Counted from the stretch's first letter, positions 28,237 to 37,469 are shown. The stretch: DNA of 64,000 nucleotides from Kiritimatiellia bacterium (GCA_017406465.1 JAFQYM010000061.1:1-64000); one strand, 5' to 3'. Numbers and translations: made by a program. Notes: generated by a model not told the origin, from the sequence alone.

Positions 28237-29207
28237 TTCTTCCTGTTCTCGCCTCCATCGTCATCGCGACAAACTCCGTTACGTTCACTGCCGTCTCGAC
28301 CGACTGTGGCCTCGACGCGCAGATCGAGTTCCTTTTTGCCGGCCCTGACTCTGACCACGACTACGAGTCGATGTTCCTCACTGAAGACAGCGTGAAGGAC
28401 ATATCCGCCGCATTTGAGAAAGCCGGAATGCCGCTTGGCAAGCCGGCATCGGCAAAGGCCTGCAAATTCTGGCCGATAGGCACGAAGATAAAGATGGAAC
28501 CCGATTTGTGGTCGCTTGTCCGTGATATGCGCGACGAGCGAAAGCAACCGATCGTGTGGACGGGCGGCACGAGGGAACCAGACGGCGCGCCAGTAGCCGC
28601 GACAAATATGCCGCTCGCCGTTTTCGCGCTCTACAACCTGCCGCAGTCGCTCATGCAGTTCGACGACGCCCTCGACCAGAGCGCAACATACGGGCGGTTT
28701 CAGCCGGCGGTCAAGATTCCGAAGGGTGAGAAGCGCACGTTCAAGTTCACGTGGACAGGCGAGACGAACGGCGGAAAGCACGAGATGACGCCTGACTTTC
28801 CGCCGGAGATGTCGGTCGGCGACGCAATCAAGCTTGCCAGTGTCCTTATGCAGCTCGACTCGCCCGAGACAAAGGTAAACGGCTTCAAGGAAGGGCAGTT
28901 CTTCTACCGCGCATTCCTGCCTCGCGAAAGCTGGCGCGACCGCAAGGAGCGTCTCTCGCAGCCCTTTGAAGTGCGCTTTGTTGACGGCAAGCCCGCGCTC
29001 ACTGTCATAAAGGAAGACTGGAGCGATCCAAACGCGACAGATCCCAAGCTCGTCGAGATCAACCCGTCCTTCGAGTCGATTGCAAATGACGACAGGACCG
29101 ACACGTGTTTCATCTACGCGCCAAAGGCGATGAAGCTTGCCGATGTCTATGCCGTCTGCAAGCTTATTCCAAAGACCGTAGTGAACTGGTACGTGTTCGG
29201 CGAATGA
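28233..29207 (+). CDS. YdjY-like domain protein, function unknown
   Basis: A 324-residue protein coupled by ATGA overlaps on both sides. The N-terminus is weakly hydrophobic (MILPVLASIVIATNSV), possibly a signal peptide. The segment HDYESMFLTEDSVKDISAAF followed by EKAGMPLGKP and FWPIGTKIKM resembles the YdjY domain seen in PVC and Planctomycetes proteins. The remainder is beta-rich without motifs I recognise. Neither the aminotransferase before it nor rarA after it explains its role. Confidence 0.6.
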   Translation: MILPVLASIVIATNSVTFTAVSTDCGLDAQIEFLFAGPDSDHDYESMFLTEDSVKDISAAFEKAGMPLGKPASAKACKFWPIGTKIKMEPDLWSLVRDMRDERKQPIVWTGGTREPDGAPVAATNMPLAVFALYNLPQSLMQFDDALDQSATYGRFQPAVKIPKGEKRTFKFTWTGETNGGKHEMTPDFPPEMSVGDAIKLASVLMQLDSPETKVNGFKEGQFFYRAFLPRESWRDRKERLSQPFEVRFVDGKPALTVIKEDWSDPNATDPKLVEINPSFESIANDDRTDTCFIYAPKAMKLADVYAVCKLIPKTVVNWYVFGE

Positions 29208-30484
29208 GAATGGAAGGGCGCGAGACAGAACCGCTCGCTGCAAGGATGCGGCCAACGACGCTTGAAGAAGTCGTTGGGCAGGATCACATACTTGGCGAAG
29301 GCAAGCTCCTTCGCCGCGTGATAGAGGCCGACCGTCTCACGAACATAATCCTCTATGGGCCGCCTGGATGCGGCAAGACAACGCTTGCAGAAGTAGTCGC
29401 CAAGACTACAAAGCGCAATTTCGTGCGGCTCTCCGGCGTTCTCTCTGGCGTTGCCGACATCCGCAAGATATGCGAAAGGGCACGTGACGAGCTCGGCGGA
29501 AGGGGAACGATACTCTTTATTGATGAGATACACAGATTCAACAAGTCGCAGCAAGATGTTCTCCTGCCGTATGTAGAGGATGGAACGGTTGTATTGATTG
29601 GCGCTACGACGCACAATCCGAATTTTTTCATCAACACGCCTCTAACCTCGCGCTCGCTCGTCTTCGAGCTTCACGCGCTTGAACCCGCAGCAATTGCACG
29701 GCTCCTTGAAAGGGCGCTCGCCGACAAAGAGAATGGGTATGGCGCGACGCCTTCCAAGCTCGATGACGACGCACGCGACTTTCTTGCCGAGATATGTGAC
29801 GGCGATGCAAGGCACGCGCTTACGGCGCTCGAAATCGCGATGCGCTCTACGCCGAAGGGCGATGCGGGTGTCGTCCACTTGACTCTTGAAGTCATCCAGG
29901 AATGCGTCCAGCGGCGCCAAGTCCGCTACGACAAAAAGGAAGACGGACACTATGACACCATCTCCGCGTTTATCAAGTCGATTCGCGGGAGCGACCCGGA
30001 TGCCGCCGTATACTGGCTTGGCAAGATGCTGACCGCTGGCGAGGATCCGCGCTTCATCGCTAGGCGGCTCGTCATCTCCGCAAGCGAGGACATCGGCAAC
30101 GCGGATCCGCGCGGCATATCTGTCGCGGTCGCTGCGATGCAGGCGTGCGAGTTCGTCGGCATGCCCGAGTGTGCAATAAATCTTTCACAAGCCACGACTT
30201 ACCTTGCGACGGCGCCAAAGTCTAACGCGAGCTGCATGGCGATATCCGAGGCGATGGCCGATGTCGAAGCGGGCGCGGTACAGCCAGTTCCAGAGCATCT
30301 CAAGAACAAGCACGTCAAAGCCATTGGAAGCGGCGAGGTGACGGAATACAAGTATCCGCACAACTTTGCCAACCATTACGTTAAGCAGGCGTATCTGACG
30401 GTGCCCAAGAAGTATTATAGGCCAACCGAGGAAGGGTATGAGGCGACAATTTCCAAACGTTTGGCATCGCTTGGGCGTAGTTGA
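29204..30484 (+). CDS. rarA: Replication-associated recombination protein A (AAA+ ATPase)
   Basis: A 426-residue AAA+ ATPase of the RarA/MgsA/WRNIP1 family that acts at stalled replication forks. The ATG at 29204 overlaps the previous stop. Walker A GPPGCGKTT, Walker B ILFIDEIHRFNKSQQD, sensor 1 GATTHNP, arginine-finger region TSRSLVFELHAL. The C-terminal MgsA tetramerisation domain has SAFIKSIRGSDPDAAVYWL, RRLVISASEDIGNADP and the final YKYPHNF and QAYLTVPKKYY. Length is normal for the family. Found in most bacteria; the operon context is not informative. Confidence 0.97.
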   Translation: MRMEGRETEPLAARMRPTTLEEVVGQDHILGEGKLLRRVIEADRLTNIILYGPPGCGKTTLAEVVAKTTKRNFVRLSGVLSGVADIRKICERARDELGGRGTILFIDEIHRFNKSQQDVLLPYVEDGTVVLIGATTHNPNFFINTPLTSRSLVFELHALEPAAIARLLERALADKENGYGATPSKLDDDARDFLAEICDGDARHALTALEIAMRSTPKGDAGVVHLTLEVIQECVQRRQVRYDKKEDGHYDTISAFIKSIRGSDPDAAVYWLGKMLTAGEDPRFIARRLVISASEDIGNADPRGISVAVAAMQACEFVGMPECAINLSQATTYLATAPKSNASCMAISEAMADVEAGAVQPVPEHLKNKHVKAIGSGEVTEYKYPHNFANHYVKQAYLTVPKKYYRPTEEGYEATISKRLASLGRS

Positions 30485-30539
30485 CATAACACGCATTATC
30501 CGACATAAGATAAGTATAAAACACGGAAGCGTTTAAAAA

Positions 30540-30548
30540 TGGTATAAT
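30540..30548 (+). promoter_or_regulatory. Extended -10 promoter positioned for a leaderless mRNA
   Basis: TGGTATAAT ends at 30548 and the ATG of the next gene begins at 30555. The usual start point, 6-7 nt after the -10, falls on that ATG, leaving no room for a ribosome site. A TTGACA at 30482-30487 further upstream could serve another start, but no matching -10 is clear. Confidence 0.55.
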
Positions 30549-30554
30549 CTGCTC

Positions 30555-31640
30555 ATGAACGAAAATCGCAACGATAATACTAACGCTGTCAGCATCTATG
30601 GTCAGGAAGGTCTTGACGACTTCCCGGTGCTCAAGGCTTTTCAGCAGTACATTGACGCCGAGCAGAGCAAGGCGCGCAAGCGCATGATCATGCTCTGCCT
30701 GTTCTTTGGATTCCTTATGACCATCGTCATAGTCGTCTTCATGATCATGCTTAGAGAGGCCGACGCGAGAAATCAGCTGCTGCTCCGCGACGCAACTGCG
30801 CAGAACCAGGCGCTGAACGACAAGCTCGTCGAGTTTGCCATGAAGGAGCGTGAACGCCAGCCGGTAGTCGTCCAGCCCCAGGCTCCGGCGCACAACCCAG
30901 CAAACGACGCCGCGATCAAGGCGATGACGGACACGCTCGCCGCCCTTCAGAAGCAAATGGCCGACCAGCAGACGAAGATGATGGAGCAGCAGGCGAAGTT
31001 CGAGGAGAGCCGCGCCAAGATGGCCGAGGAGCAGATAAAAGCCGCTGCCGCGGCCGCGGCAAAGGCCCAGGAAGCCGCCGCCGCCCAGAAGGCCGCGGGG
31101 CCGTCAAGGGAACAGCTCGCAATCCAGAAGCAGATAGACGAGGACACGGCCAAGCTCGTGAAAGCCAGAGCCCTTCTCAAAGCCGAAAAGGAAAAGATCG
31201 AAGCAGAGAAGGAAAAGCTGCGCCGCGAGGAAGTCGAGCGCCAGCGTCGCCGACTCTATCCCGAATACTACGAGAAGAAGGCCGCCGAGGAGAAAAGCGC
31301 GGCAGACAAGAAGCAAGAGCCGAAGAATAAGCCCGTAAGCTACTTCGACGCCTACGATGACGACCTTGACGACGACGAACTCGACGAAATCACCGCTCCG
31401 GCCGACACGCCAAAACCCAAGAACAAACCGGCCGTCAAGCCGGCGACTGCGCCAAAGCCACCTGTAGCTGTGCCGAAGAAACCTGCGCCCCCTTCTCAAG
31501 CATCTGCAAAACCGCAGCCAAAACCTGCGGCACCAAAGCCGACGGCCCCAGTGGAGGCAAACTCAGCTGTAGGCGACCGTTACGTCGTTCCAGTCGAGAT
31601 CAACGGCGCCAATTCCGACTGGCTTATTCCAACGACTTGA
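30555..31640 (+). CDS. TolA-like membrane-anchored coiled-coil protein
   Basis: A 361-residue protein with a cytoplasmic N-terminus of about 43 residues and one membrane helix (MIMLCLFFGFLMTIVIVVFM, about 44-64). It continues as a long Ala/Glu/Lys/Gln-rich coiled coil (about 110-255), an acidic patch (DAYDDDLDDDELDE) and a Pro/Lys/Ala-rich tail (about 290-340). The end VVPVEINGANSDWLIPTT could be a small binding motif. The layout resembles TolA or TonB-type spanning proteins, but their C-terminal domains are not recognisable. The mRNA appears leaderless. Function unknown; an envelope-spanning role is inferred. Confidence 0.7.
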   Translation: MNENRNDNTNAVSIYGQEGLDDFPVLKAFQQYIDAEQSKARKRMIMLCLFFGFLMTIVIVVFMIMLREADARNQLLLRDATAQNQALNDKLVEFAMKERERQPVVVQPQAPAHNPANDAAIKAMTDTLAALQKQMADQQTKMMEQQAKFEESRAKMAEEQIKAAAAAAAKAQEAAAAQKAAGPSREQLAIQKQIDEDTAKLVKARALLKAEKEKIEAEKEKLRREEVERQRRRLYPEYYEKKAAEEKSAADKKQEPKNKPVSYFDAYDDDLDDDELDEITAPADTPKPKNKPAVKPATAPKPPVAVPKKPAPPSQASAKPQPKPAAPKPTAPVEANSAVGDRYVVPVEINGANSDWLIPTT

Positions 31641-31653
31641 TATTTTGTGTCGC

Positions 31654-31666
31654 GCCCGCTTCGGGC
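31654..31666 (+). terminator. Short hairpin after the TolA-like gene
   Basis: GCCCG-CTT-CGGGC at 31654-31666 lies 14 nt after the stop and is followed by TGTGTTT. The stem is only 5 bp and the T-tract is weak. Confidence 0.35.
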
Positions 31667-31669
31667 TGT

Positions 31670-31917
31670 GTTTCGGCTTAAGGCTGAAAATCGCCGCGCC
31701 GCCCGATGGCTCGCGGGGCTCTCGTTCGGCTCCAGGCTCGCGACGGCTCTCGCACATCAGACAATGAGCCGAGTTTAGCCTGCCGTGCCTCGGCGTCTAT
31801 CACTGGTTGCGTACGCAAGTCTCTCTTACGCCTGCGGCCTTCCACCTACCTCACCCGCGACCATCGGCTCGTCGCGGCGATAGCCTCGCGACAGAAAAAG
31901 CATGCCGCCGAAACATA
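31670..31917 (+). repeat. Long dispersed repeat, copy A
   Basis: About 248 bp, starting GTTTCGGCTTAAGGCTGAAA and ending GCATGCCGCCGAAACA. It recurs in inverted orientation at 58207-57961 with, by eye, close to 90% identity and almost no gaps. Both copies begin within about 30 nt after the stop of an upstream gene. It contains an open frame (31706-31918) that is also open in copy B, but it has no ribosome site and looks like repeat DNA rather than a gene. Confidence 0.85.
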
Positions 31918-32017
31918 ACCTCCGCGTCCGCGACCATCGGCTCGTCGGCCTCTGACGCTCCACCGCCCTTCACCGCACGAACTGCGTCATACAAGGCTCG
32001 TAGGCGTAGTTTCTTGC
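31918..32017. other. Spacer between repeat copy A and the zinc-finger gene
   Basis: No gene seen. CGCGACCATCGGCTCGTCG at 31927-31945 repeats a stretch inside copy A (31856 onward), so the spacer itself carries a partial internal copy of the repeat. Confidence 0.5.
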
Positions 32018-32374
32018 TCATTTGGGCAAGTGACCTTTGCCATCGCAAGCTTCGCACGGTTTGCGACCCACGATTATCAAGCCCTTCCCGTTGCACTTCG
32101 TGCACTTCACCTCCTTTGCGGGAAGTGCATTGCCCGACAAATCCTTAATCTTTGATTGTCGCACAACACTTCCGACGCCATTGCACCGGGTGCAAGTCAT
32201 CTCTTCGGGCACCGTCTTCTTTCCTTTGCACACCCCGCACACGACAAAGCCTTCGGCGACTTCGGCGGTTGCCTTATCGGAATTGCTCGCCCCATTTTGA
32301 ACAGCTAGACGATTTACGGCCCCCTTCTTTTGTTCACCGTTGAAAGACTTCCAGAATGAGGGCTGGAGCGGCAC
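32018..32374 (-). CDS. DnaJ-type zinc-finger protein, probably the 3' part of a decayed gene
   Basis: A 118-residue open frame from a GTG. The C-terminal 70 residues carry four CxxCxG-type motifs (CGVCKGKK, CTRCNGVG, CTKCNGKG, CEACDGKG), the layout of the DnaJ central zinc-binding domain. No J domain is present. Just upstream, two other frames continue the protein (KIDEG joined to VVAGEPITG), so the true start has been lost by frameshift and this frame is probably the intact end of a pseudogene. No Shine-Dalgarno precedes the GTG. If translated, it could still bind zinc. Confidence 0.6.
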   Translation of the reverse strand: MPLQPSFWKSFNGEQKKGAVNRLAVQNGASNSDKATAEVAEGFVVCGVCKGKKTVPEEMTCTRCNGVGSVVRQSKIKDLSGNALPAKEVKCTKCNGKGLIIVGRKPCEACDGKGHLPK

Positions 32375-32620
32375 GCGCCCTGTAATTGGCTCGCCGGCGA
32401 CAACCTTCGTCTATCTTGAATTGCCACAGATAATTCTGAAAGTCTTTCCCAAGAGGAATGCCCGTATCCTCCCGGGGAATGCACGACAGACAATATTCAT
32501 CTTCCTCGTCAGCGAATAAGACAATGAAAAATTGCCATTGCGCGCAAGCATTACATTCCCGATCAACTCCTCATGTAGTCGACGAATCGTCTCTTCAGAA
32601 AGATGAATTAAGGACAGTTA
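32375..32620 (-). pseudogene. Frameshifted 5' part of the zinc-finger gene
   Basis: Reading the minus strand, one frame gives LSLIHLSEETIRRLHEELIG. A second frame then gives ECNACAQWQFFIVLFADEED and ends in DFQNYLWQFKIDEG with two CxxC pairs (CNAC, CLSC) suggesting a zinc ribbon. The third is the frame of the 32018-32374 gene. Two indels, near 32560 and 32410, explain the breaks. Smooth continuation of protein-like sequence across frames argues for decay rather than non-coding DNA. Confidence 0.5.
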
Positions 32621-32792
32621 GAGTCGATTAGGGGCTGATAGCGTTATGGCGCGGACGCGGTGGGGGTGTTTCGGCGGCATGCGAAGCGACGGTGAAAAAG
32701 ACGGAAGCGACCCGATTTCGACGCGTCGCCATTTTGCCGAGAGGCTTGACGGCACTGGCAAAATGTAAACGACCGCGAAATCGATGTCGCCA
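32621..32792. other. Intergenic DNA with repeat fragments
   Basis: No gene seen. TGTTTCGGCGGCATGC near 32668-32683 is the reverse complement of the end of repeat copy A (31902-31917). TTATGGCGCGGACG at 32643 recurs at 57737. The stretch looks like debris of the same repeat family. Confidence 0.5.
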
Positions 32793-32835
32793 CCGGCTTT
32801 TTTGCCGGAGCTTTGCCGCGTATTCGCGGCAAAGC
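32793..32835 (-). terminator. Double hairpin after fucI
   Basis: A perfect 11-bp stem with a 4-nt loop (GCTTTGCCGCG-TATT-CGCGGCAAAGC, 32810-32835) is followed on the minus strand by CCGGC-N6-GCCGG (32793-32808). It lies 40 nt beyond the fucI stop. It lacks a long T-tract but is the strongest hairpin in the area, likely ending the fucose operon transcript. Confidence 0.5.
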
Positions 32836-32875
32836 TAGCGAGCCCTAAGCCGAAACTCGCCCCGCCGCAGACGCG

Positions 32876-34678
32876 CTACCGATTGGTCGCGTAGAGCGGG
32901 CCGAAGTTCGCGCAGGCGCGGTAGTCTGCGCCGGTCGGATCGTCCGAAGCGCCGAAGAGACCCCAGCAATGCGGCTGGAAGACCTTCTCTTCCGGAACGT
33001 TGTGCATGGCGACCGGAATGCGGAGCATCGAGGCGAGCGTGATGAGATCGGCGCCAATGTGGCCGTATGCGATCGCGCCATGATTCGCAGCCCATGCGTT
33101 CATCACCGAGTAGACGTCTTTGAAGAAGCCCTTCCCAGTGAGCCGAGGCGTAAACCAAGTACAAGGCCATTCGGGGTTCGTGCGCTCCATCAGCGTCTTC
33201 TGCTGCTTCGGATCGAGAGTGACGGAATAGCCCTCGGCGATTTGAAGAACAGGTCCCTGGCCCTTCACGATCGAGATGCGGATCATCGTAAGTGGCATCC
33301 CCTTCGGCGTGAGGAACGACGACGAGAAGCCGCCGCCGCGGAAGTATTCGACTCCGGCCGGAACCCACTTCGTCGCCTTCAAGGTGGCGTCAATGTCCTT
33401 CTGAGTGACTTCCCACCAGTTCTTGAAGACCGACTTCCCCTTCTCCTTCATCTCTCCCGCCGCGTCGAGGCAGCAAGAGCCGGAGTTGAGAAGATGGATG
33501 ATGCCCGCCTTGGCGTCCTTAGGAAGTCCCTTCCCTGTCGCGCGTTTCACGGCCGCGTCGCTCCAGTACGTGCGAACGTCGGCGAACATCGACGCCTTAT
33601 TGGTGAGGAGCCACATGAGAAGCATGCAGATGCCGTTGAGCGAATCGTTCTCCGTCGCGAGAATCTGCGGCATCTTCTTGCCGTTCCAGTCGAACGACGT
33701 GTTGCACATAACCTCGGCGACGTCGCCGTTCGGCCAGTGGTCGGTCCACTGGCGCTGGCCCTGGAAGCCGCCAGCGATTGCGTTGCGCCCAACGGCCTCT
33801 TCGCCAAAGCCCATTTCCTTGAGCTTGGGATTGCCGGCCATCATGTCGCGGACGATGATCGCCATCTTCGCAATGAACTCCCAGTCCTTGTCCTTCTCGG
33901 CGCGCGACTTCTGGATCTTGGGCGGATTGTAGTCCTTCCCTTCCTTGAGGTTCTTCTTCATCCACGCAAGGGCCTTCTTGTACTCTTCCTTGTCGTAGAT
34001 ACCCTCCTCGATGCGGCGAAGAATCTCGCACTCGTCCATGTTTTCAGGCGCAAGACCGAGATAGTCCTGCATGAAGTTGACGTCGACGAACGAACCCGCG
34101 ATGCCCATCGCGGAAGTTCCGATCGAGAGATAGCTCTTCCCCTTCATCATTGCGACAGCGAGACCCGCCTTTGCGAACCTGAGAATCTTCTCTGCGACGT
34201 CTGCGGGAATCTTTGTCGTCTCGTCGCGGTTCTGCACTTCGCGCCCGTAGATGCCGTATGCGGGCATTCCGCGTTGCGCGTAGCCCGCGAGCATACAGGC
34301 GAGATATACGGCGCCGGGGCGTTCTGTGCCGTTGAAGCCCCAGACGGCCTTCGGGATCGTCGGGTCGATGTCCATTGTCTCGGTGCCGTAGCACCAGCAA
34401 GGCGTGACGGAAAGCGAGACGCCGACGTTGTTCGCGGCGAACTTGTTAGCGCACTGGGCCGCCTCGAACCGGCCGCCAATCGTCGTGTCGGCAATGACGC
34501 ATTCGACAGGCGTGCCGTCGGGATACTTGAGGTTGTCGGAGATCAACTTTGCGGCGGCTTTCGCCATCGCCATCGTCTGGTCTTCAAGCGACTCCCTGAC
34601 GCCGCGCCGACGTCCGTCGATGATCGGGCGAATGCCCACCTTGGGGAACGGATTGTTTGTGAATACTGTCTGGTTCAT
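32876..34678 (-). CDS. fucI: L-fucose isomerase
   Basis: A 600-residue cytoplasmic enzyme converting L-fucose to L-fuculose (also D-arabinose to D-ribulose) with Mn2+. Recognised by [83 protein letters not shown] [20 protein letters not shown] and the C-terminal [13 protein letters not shown] and VFQPHCWG. Length is normal for FucI. It is the last gene after two GH29 fucosidases, so the unit releases and then isomerises fucose. Fuculokinase and aldolase are not in the window. The spacer before it has no clear Shine-Dalgarno. Confidence 0.97.
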   Translation of the reverse strand: MNQTVFTNNPFPKVGIRPIIDGRRRGVRESLEDQTMAMAKAAAKLISDNLKYPDGTPVECVIADTTIGGRFEAAQCANKFAANNVGVSLSVTPCWCYGTETMDIDPTIPKAVWGFNGTERPGAVYLACMLAGYAQRGMPAYGIYGREVQNRDETTKIPADVAEKILRFAKAGLAVAMMKGKSYLSIGTSAMGIAGSFVDVNFMQDYLGLAPENMDECEILRRIEEGIYDKEEYKKALAWMKKNLKEGKDYNPPKIQKSRAEKDKDWEFIAKMAIIVRDMMAGNPKLKEMGFGEEAVGRNAIAGGFQGQRQWTDHWPNGDVAEVMCNTSFDWNGKKMPQILATENDSLNGICMLLMWLLTNKASMFADVRTYWSDAAVKRATGKGLPKDAKAGIIHLLNSGSCCLDAAGEMKEKGKSVFKNWWEVTQKDIDATLKATKWVPAGVEYFRGGGFSSSFLTPKGMPLTMIRISIVKGQGPVLQIAEGYSVTLDPKQQKTLMERTNPEWPCTWFTPRLTGKGFFKDVYSVMNAWAANHGAIAYGHIGADLITLASMLRIPVAMHNVPEEKVFQPHCWGLFGASDDPTGADYRACANFGPLYATNR

Positions 34679-34718
34679 ATCGGTTTGCCTTTAGTGTTTG
34701 GTGGTTGTGTATTGAAAA

Positions 34719-36254
34719 TCAGTGAATGGTTGCGTCGCCTTGCTTGCCGGCCGTCATCCACTTCGCCGTGTCGGTCTCGCCAGACTCGGTCGTAGCGGAC
34801 TGGATGAGATGGATGAGCTCGGGGTCGGTGTAGTAGTGGCGCGCATAGATGAAGTAGTCCTTCGGCAGAGGTCCGGCGAAGTCCGCCACGGTCGGGCGCG
34901 CGAGCTTGATTTCCTCCACCGGCACACTCTCGGGGAGAATGCGGATGCGCTTGGCTCCGATTACCTTGCCCGACGCAAGAGGAACCTCCCCGGAAGCGGA
35001 GGTTCCCGCCTGGGCCTTTCGCACGAGCTTCCAGCCCGGCGCCAGCTCGCCGTGCTCGACGTTCTCCCACAGCACCACCACGTTGGCGCGCCCCGAGCCG
35101 TAGACAGGCTTCGCGAAGAATGCGTCTTTCAGCTCTTTGAACCCCTTGAGAGCCTTCACGTCCTCCTCGTCGAGACGTCCGTCCTTGTTCGGCGCGATGC
35201 CGATGTTCATCGTTCCGCCGTTGCCGACGGTGTTGAGGTAGCGCTGCATCAGGTAGGCGGCGCTCTTGGTTTTGCCGCGCTCCTTCGCGTGGTAGAACCA
35301 CCCCGGGCGCATCGGGAAATCGCATTCGCACACCCGGAAGAACAGCGGATGTCCCGCCGTGTTTTCGAAATTCCGCATGCCGCGGTTGATGTGCACCTTG
35401 TAGTCGGGGTTGCCGTATTTGCCGTCCGCAAAGCCGCCGACAGTGCAGATCGTCGCGGAGGAATTCGGATCGAGTTCACCCTTCTCGTTGCCGGGCCAGC
35501 GGAAATCCGAGTTGTCCGACTCGCCTGCGAAGATGCAGACCTTCGGCTGAAGCGCGCGCACGAACGTGAACACCTCGGGAAAGCGGTAGTAGTCGGACGC
35601 GACGCCGATCCGCCGCCGCTCCTTCGCACCGCCGTACCAGCCGTCGCCGCCATTCGCGCCGTCGAACCATATCTCGAATATCTCGCCGTAGTCGCCGAAC
35701 AGGAGCTCCTTGATCTGCGAGTGGTATTTCTCGACGTACTTGGGCGTCGCGTAGTCGGGATCGTGACGATCCCACGGCGAGACGTAGACACCGAAACGGA
35801 GCCCCGCCTTGCGGCACGCCCGCTCCATCTCCTTGACGTAGTCTCTCCCCGTTCCCCGTTCCCCGTTACCCGTTCCCCGCCAAAACGGAGTTTTGGTAAT
35901 GTTGTGCTCCGTCGTCTTCGTCGGCCAGAGGCAGAAGCCGTCATGGTGCTTCGCGACGACAATGAGTCCGCCGAGCCCGCCCGACTTGCACGCGCCGACG
36001 ATCTGGTCGGCGTCGAACTTCGCGGGGTTCAGAAGCGCGGGATCCTCGTCGCCATAGCCCCACTCGCGGTCGGTATAGGTGTTGAGCCCCCAGTGGACGA
36101 TGCCGTAGACCTCGCAGTCGCCCGCCTTGATGCGCGCGGCCAGTGCGGGCCCAGGTTTCGGCGGGATCGGCCCGGAACTCACGGAAAGCGCCAACACGGG
36201 CTGCGACGCCGCCAAAAGCGCCACAGCCGCAAGCAATCCAAGCATCTTCTGCAT
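34719..36254 (-). CDS. Secreted GH29 alpha-L-fucosidase, copy 2
   Basis: A 511-residue exported fucosidase. ATG 36254 starts a signal peptide (MLGLLAAVALLAASQPVLA) 2 nt after the stop of the upstream GH29 gene. Marks: YGIVHWGLNTYTDREW, LGGLIVVAKHHDGFCLWPTK, GLRFGVYVSPWDRHDPDY and FEIWFDGANGG, whose Asp is the expected nucleophile. A C-terminal beta domain follows (about 400-511). The in-frame stretch RGTGNGERGTG (35847-35881) is an insertion of GGGGAAC repeats absent from the family pattern. Divergence from copy 1 suggests a different linkage preference (GH29-A versus B). Confidence 0.92.
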   Translation of the reverse strand: MQKMLGLLAAVALLAASQPVLALSVSSGPIPPKPGPALAARIKAGDCEVYGIVHWGLNTYTDREWGYGDEDPALLNPAKFDADQIVGACKSGGLGGLIVVAKHHDGFCLWPTKTTEHNITKTPFWRGTGNGERGTGRDYVKEMERACRKAGLRFGVYVSPWDRHDPDYATPKYVEKYHSQIKELLFGDYGEIFEIWFDGANGGDGWYGGAKERRRIGVASDYYRFPEVFTFVRALQPKVCIFAGESDNSDFRWPGNEKGELDPNSSATICTVGGFADGKYGNPDYKVHINRGMRNFENTAGHPLFFRVCECDFPMRPGWFYHAKERGKTKSAAYLMQRYLNTVGNGGTMNIGIAPNKDGRLDEEDVKALKGFKELKDAFFAKPVYGSGRANVVVLWENVEHGELAPGWKLVRKAQAGTSASGEVPLASGKVIGAKRIRILPESVPVEEIKLARPTVADFAGPLPKDYFIYARHYYTDPELIHLIQSATTESGETDTAKWMTAGKQGDATIH

Positions 36255-36256
36255 TG

Positions 36257-37444
36257 TCACGATGAGGTTTTCACCGTCGGATATCCCTTGCAGCCCTTCG
36301 GGATGGTGATCTCGTAGACGACATCGCCCTTTTTCGTCTTGCCGGTCTCGGAGCCGTCGGCATTCTTGACAAGGCCGCATCCGCGCGTTGCGTAAATCGC
36401 CTCGCCGTTCTCACGCATCCACTTTCCAACCTCGGACAAGACCTCGACGGCGCGCGCTGGGAGCCGTCCGGAGCCGTCCGGCCCGATGTTCATGAGGAGG
36501 TTAGAATCCTTTGCCGCGCAACGGCAGATCATCGCGCAGACCTCTTCGGGCGTACGGAAACTGCGCTCGTTGATGCGATACCCCCAGACGTTCTTCTGGA
36601 TGACGTCGCACTGTTCGACGGGGCGGTCGTGTACGAGAGGCTGATCCTTCGAGAAGGAGGTTCCCTCCCCTGGGAGGTCGCGCTCGAAGAGCTGGATGTC
36701 CTCCTTTGCGCGGATCGGCTGGTGGTTGTTGCTCGCGACGAGAGTCTTCTTTGAGTGTATGAAGTCGTAGATGTCGTCGAGCTCCCAGTCGAGGTCGCGT
36801 TTCCAGACGCCTTTCTCGCATCTGGCGTGGTCCCATTCACCGTCGAACCAGATATTGCCGGGATGGTAGTTGTCGATGAGTTCGCCGATCTGGGAGATCA
36901 TGAACTTCTTGTACGAGGCATAGTCGCCCTTCTGGTTGCCCAGTACTTTCCTGGAAGCGCTGCCAGCCGGATAGTCCTTGCGACGCCAATCCATTTGGGA
37001 GTAGTAGAAGTTGAGCTGGAGCCCCGCCTCGTCGCATGCCTTCGAAAGCTCCCCGAGGATGTCGCGCTTGAACGGCGTCTCGGCGATGTTGAACCCGTCG
37101 TCGACCTTAGTGGGCCAGAGCGAGAAGCCGTCATGGTGCCGCGAGGTGATCGTCACATACTTCGCGCCTGCATCCTTGAAGATGCGCACCCACTCCTTCG
37201 CGTCGAACTTGGAGGGAAAAAACCCGTCCTTTATGCGTCCGTAGGTCTCGGAGTCCATGCCGATCTGGTGCTGGTACCATTCGCCCTGGGCGTAGTTGGC
37301 GTAGATACCCCAGTGGATGAAGATTCCGAAGCGCTGCGCGGCAAACTTGTCGCGGGCCTCGAGGTTCCACTTCTCCGGCGCATAGTCGGCGCGGAGGAGA
37401 AAAGCTGCGGCGAGAGCCGCGGAGAATGCGAGCGTCGTCTTCAT
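36257..37444 (-). CDS. Secreted GH29 alpha-L-fucosidase, copy 1
   Basis: A 395-residue exported fucosidase with signal peptide TLAFSAALAAAFLLRA. Typical GH29 marks: RFGIFIHWGIYANYAQGEWY, KYVTITSRHHDGFSLWPTKV, LQLNFYYSQMDW and NIWFDGEWDH (nucleophile Asp). NLLMNIGPDGSGRLPARAVE and WMRENGEAIYATRG close the barrel. It lacks the extra C-terminal beta domain of some family members. AAAGGACAATGGTACA precedes the ATG, and only 25 nt separate it from the kinase gene stop, so it is read through from the kinase/lepB/guaB transcript unless a promoter lies inside the kinase gene. Confidence 0.94.
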   Translation of the reverse strand: MKTTLAFSAALAAAFLLRADYAPEKWNLEARDKFAAQRFGIFIHWGIYANYAQGEWYQHQIGMDSETYGRIKDGFFPSKFDAKEWVRIFKDAGAKYVTITSRHHDGFSLWPTKVDDGFNIAETPFKRDILGELSKACDEAGLQLNFYYSQMDWRRKDYPAGSASRKVLGNQKGDYASYKKFMISQIGELIDNYHPGNIWFDGEWDHARCEKGVWKRDLDWELDDIYDFIHSKKTLVASNNHQPIRAKEDIQLFERDLPGEGTSFSKDQPLVHDRPVEQCDVIQKNVWGYRINERSFRTPEEVCAMICRCAAKDSNLLMNIGPDGSGRLPARAVEVLSEVGKWMRENGEAIYATRGCGLVKNADGSETGKTKKGDVVYEITIPKGCKGYPTVKTSS

Positions 37445-37469
37445 TGTACCATTGTCCTTTCTTTAAATG

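Noticed and set aside
31706..31918. Open frame beginning MARGALVRLQ, also present in the second repeat copy
   Set aside because: No ribosome site, biased low-information composition, and the copies differ by substitutions without evident codon constraint; treated as repeat DNA.
32969..34795. 608-codon plus-strand frame opposite fucI
   Set aside because: Antisense shadow of a well-conserved enzyme; composition is His/Arg/Leu-rich with no domain.
34722..36317. 531-codon plus-strand frame opposite GH29
   Set aside because: Antisense shadow; GH29 motifs on the other strand are decisive.
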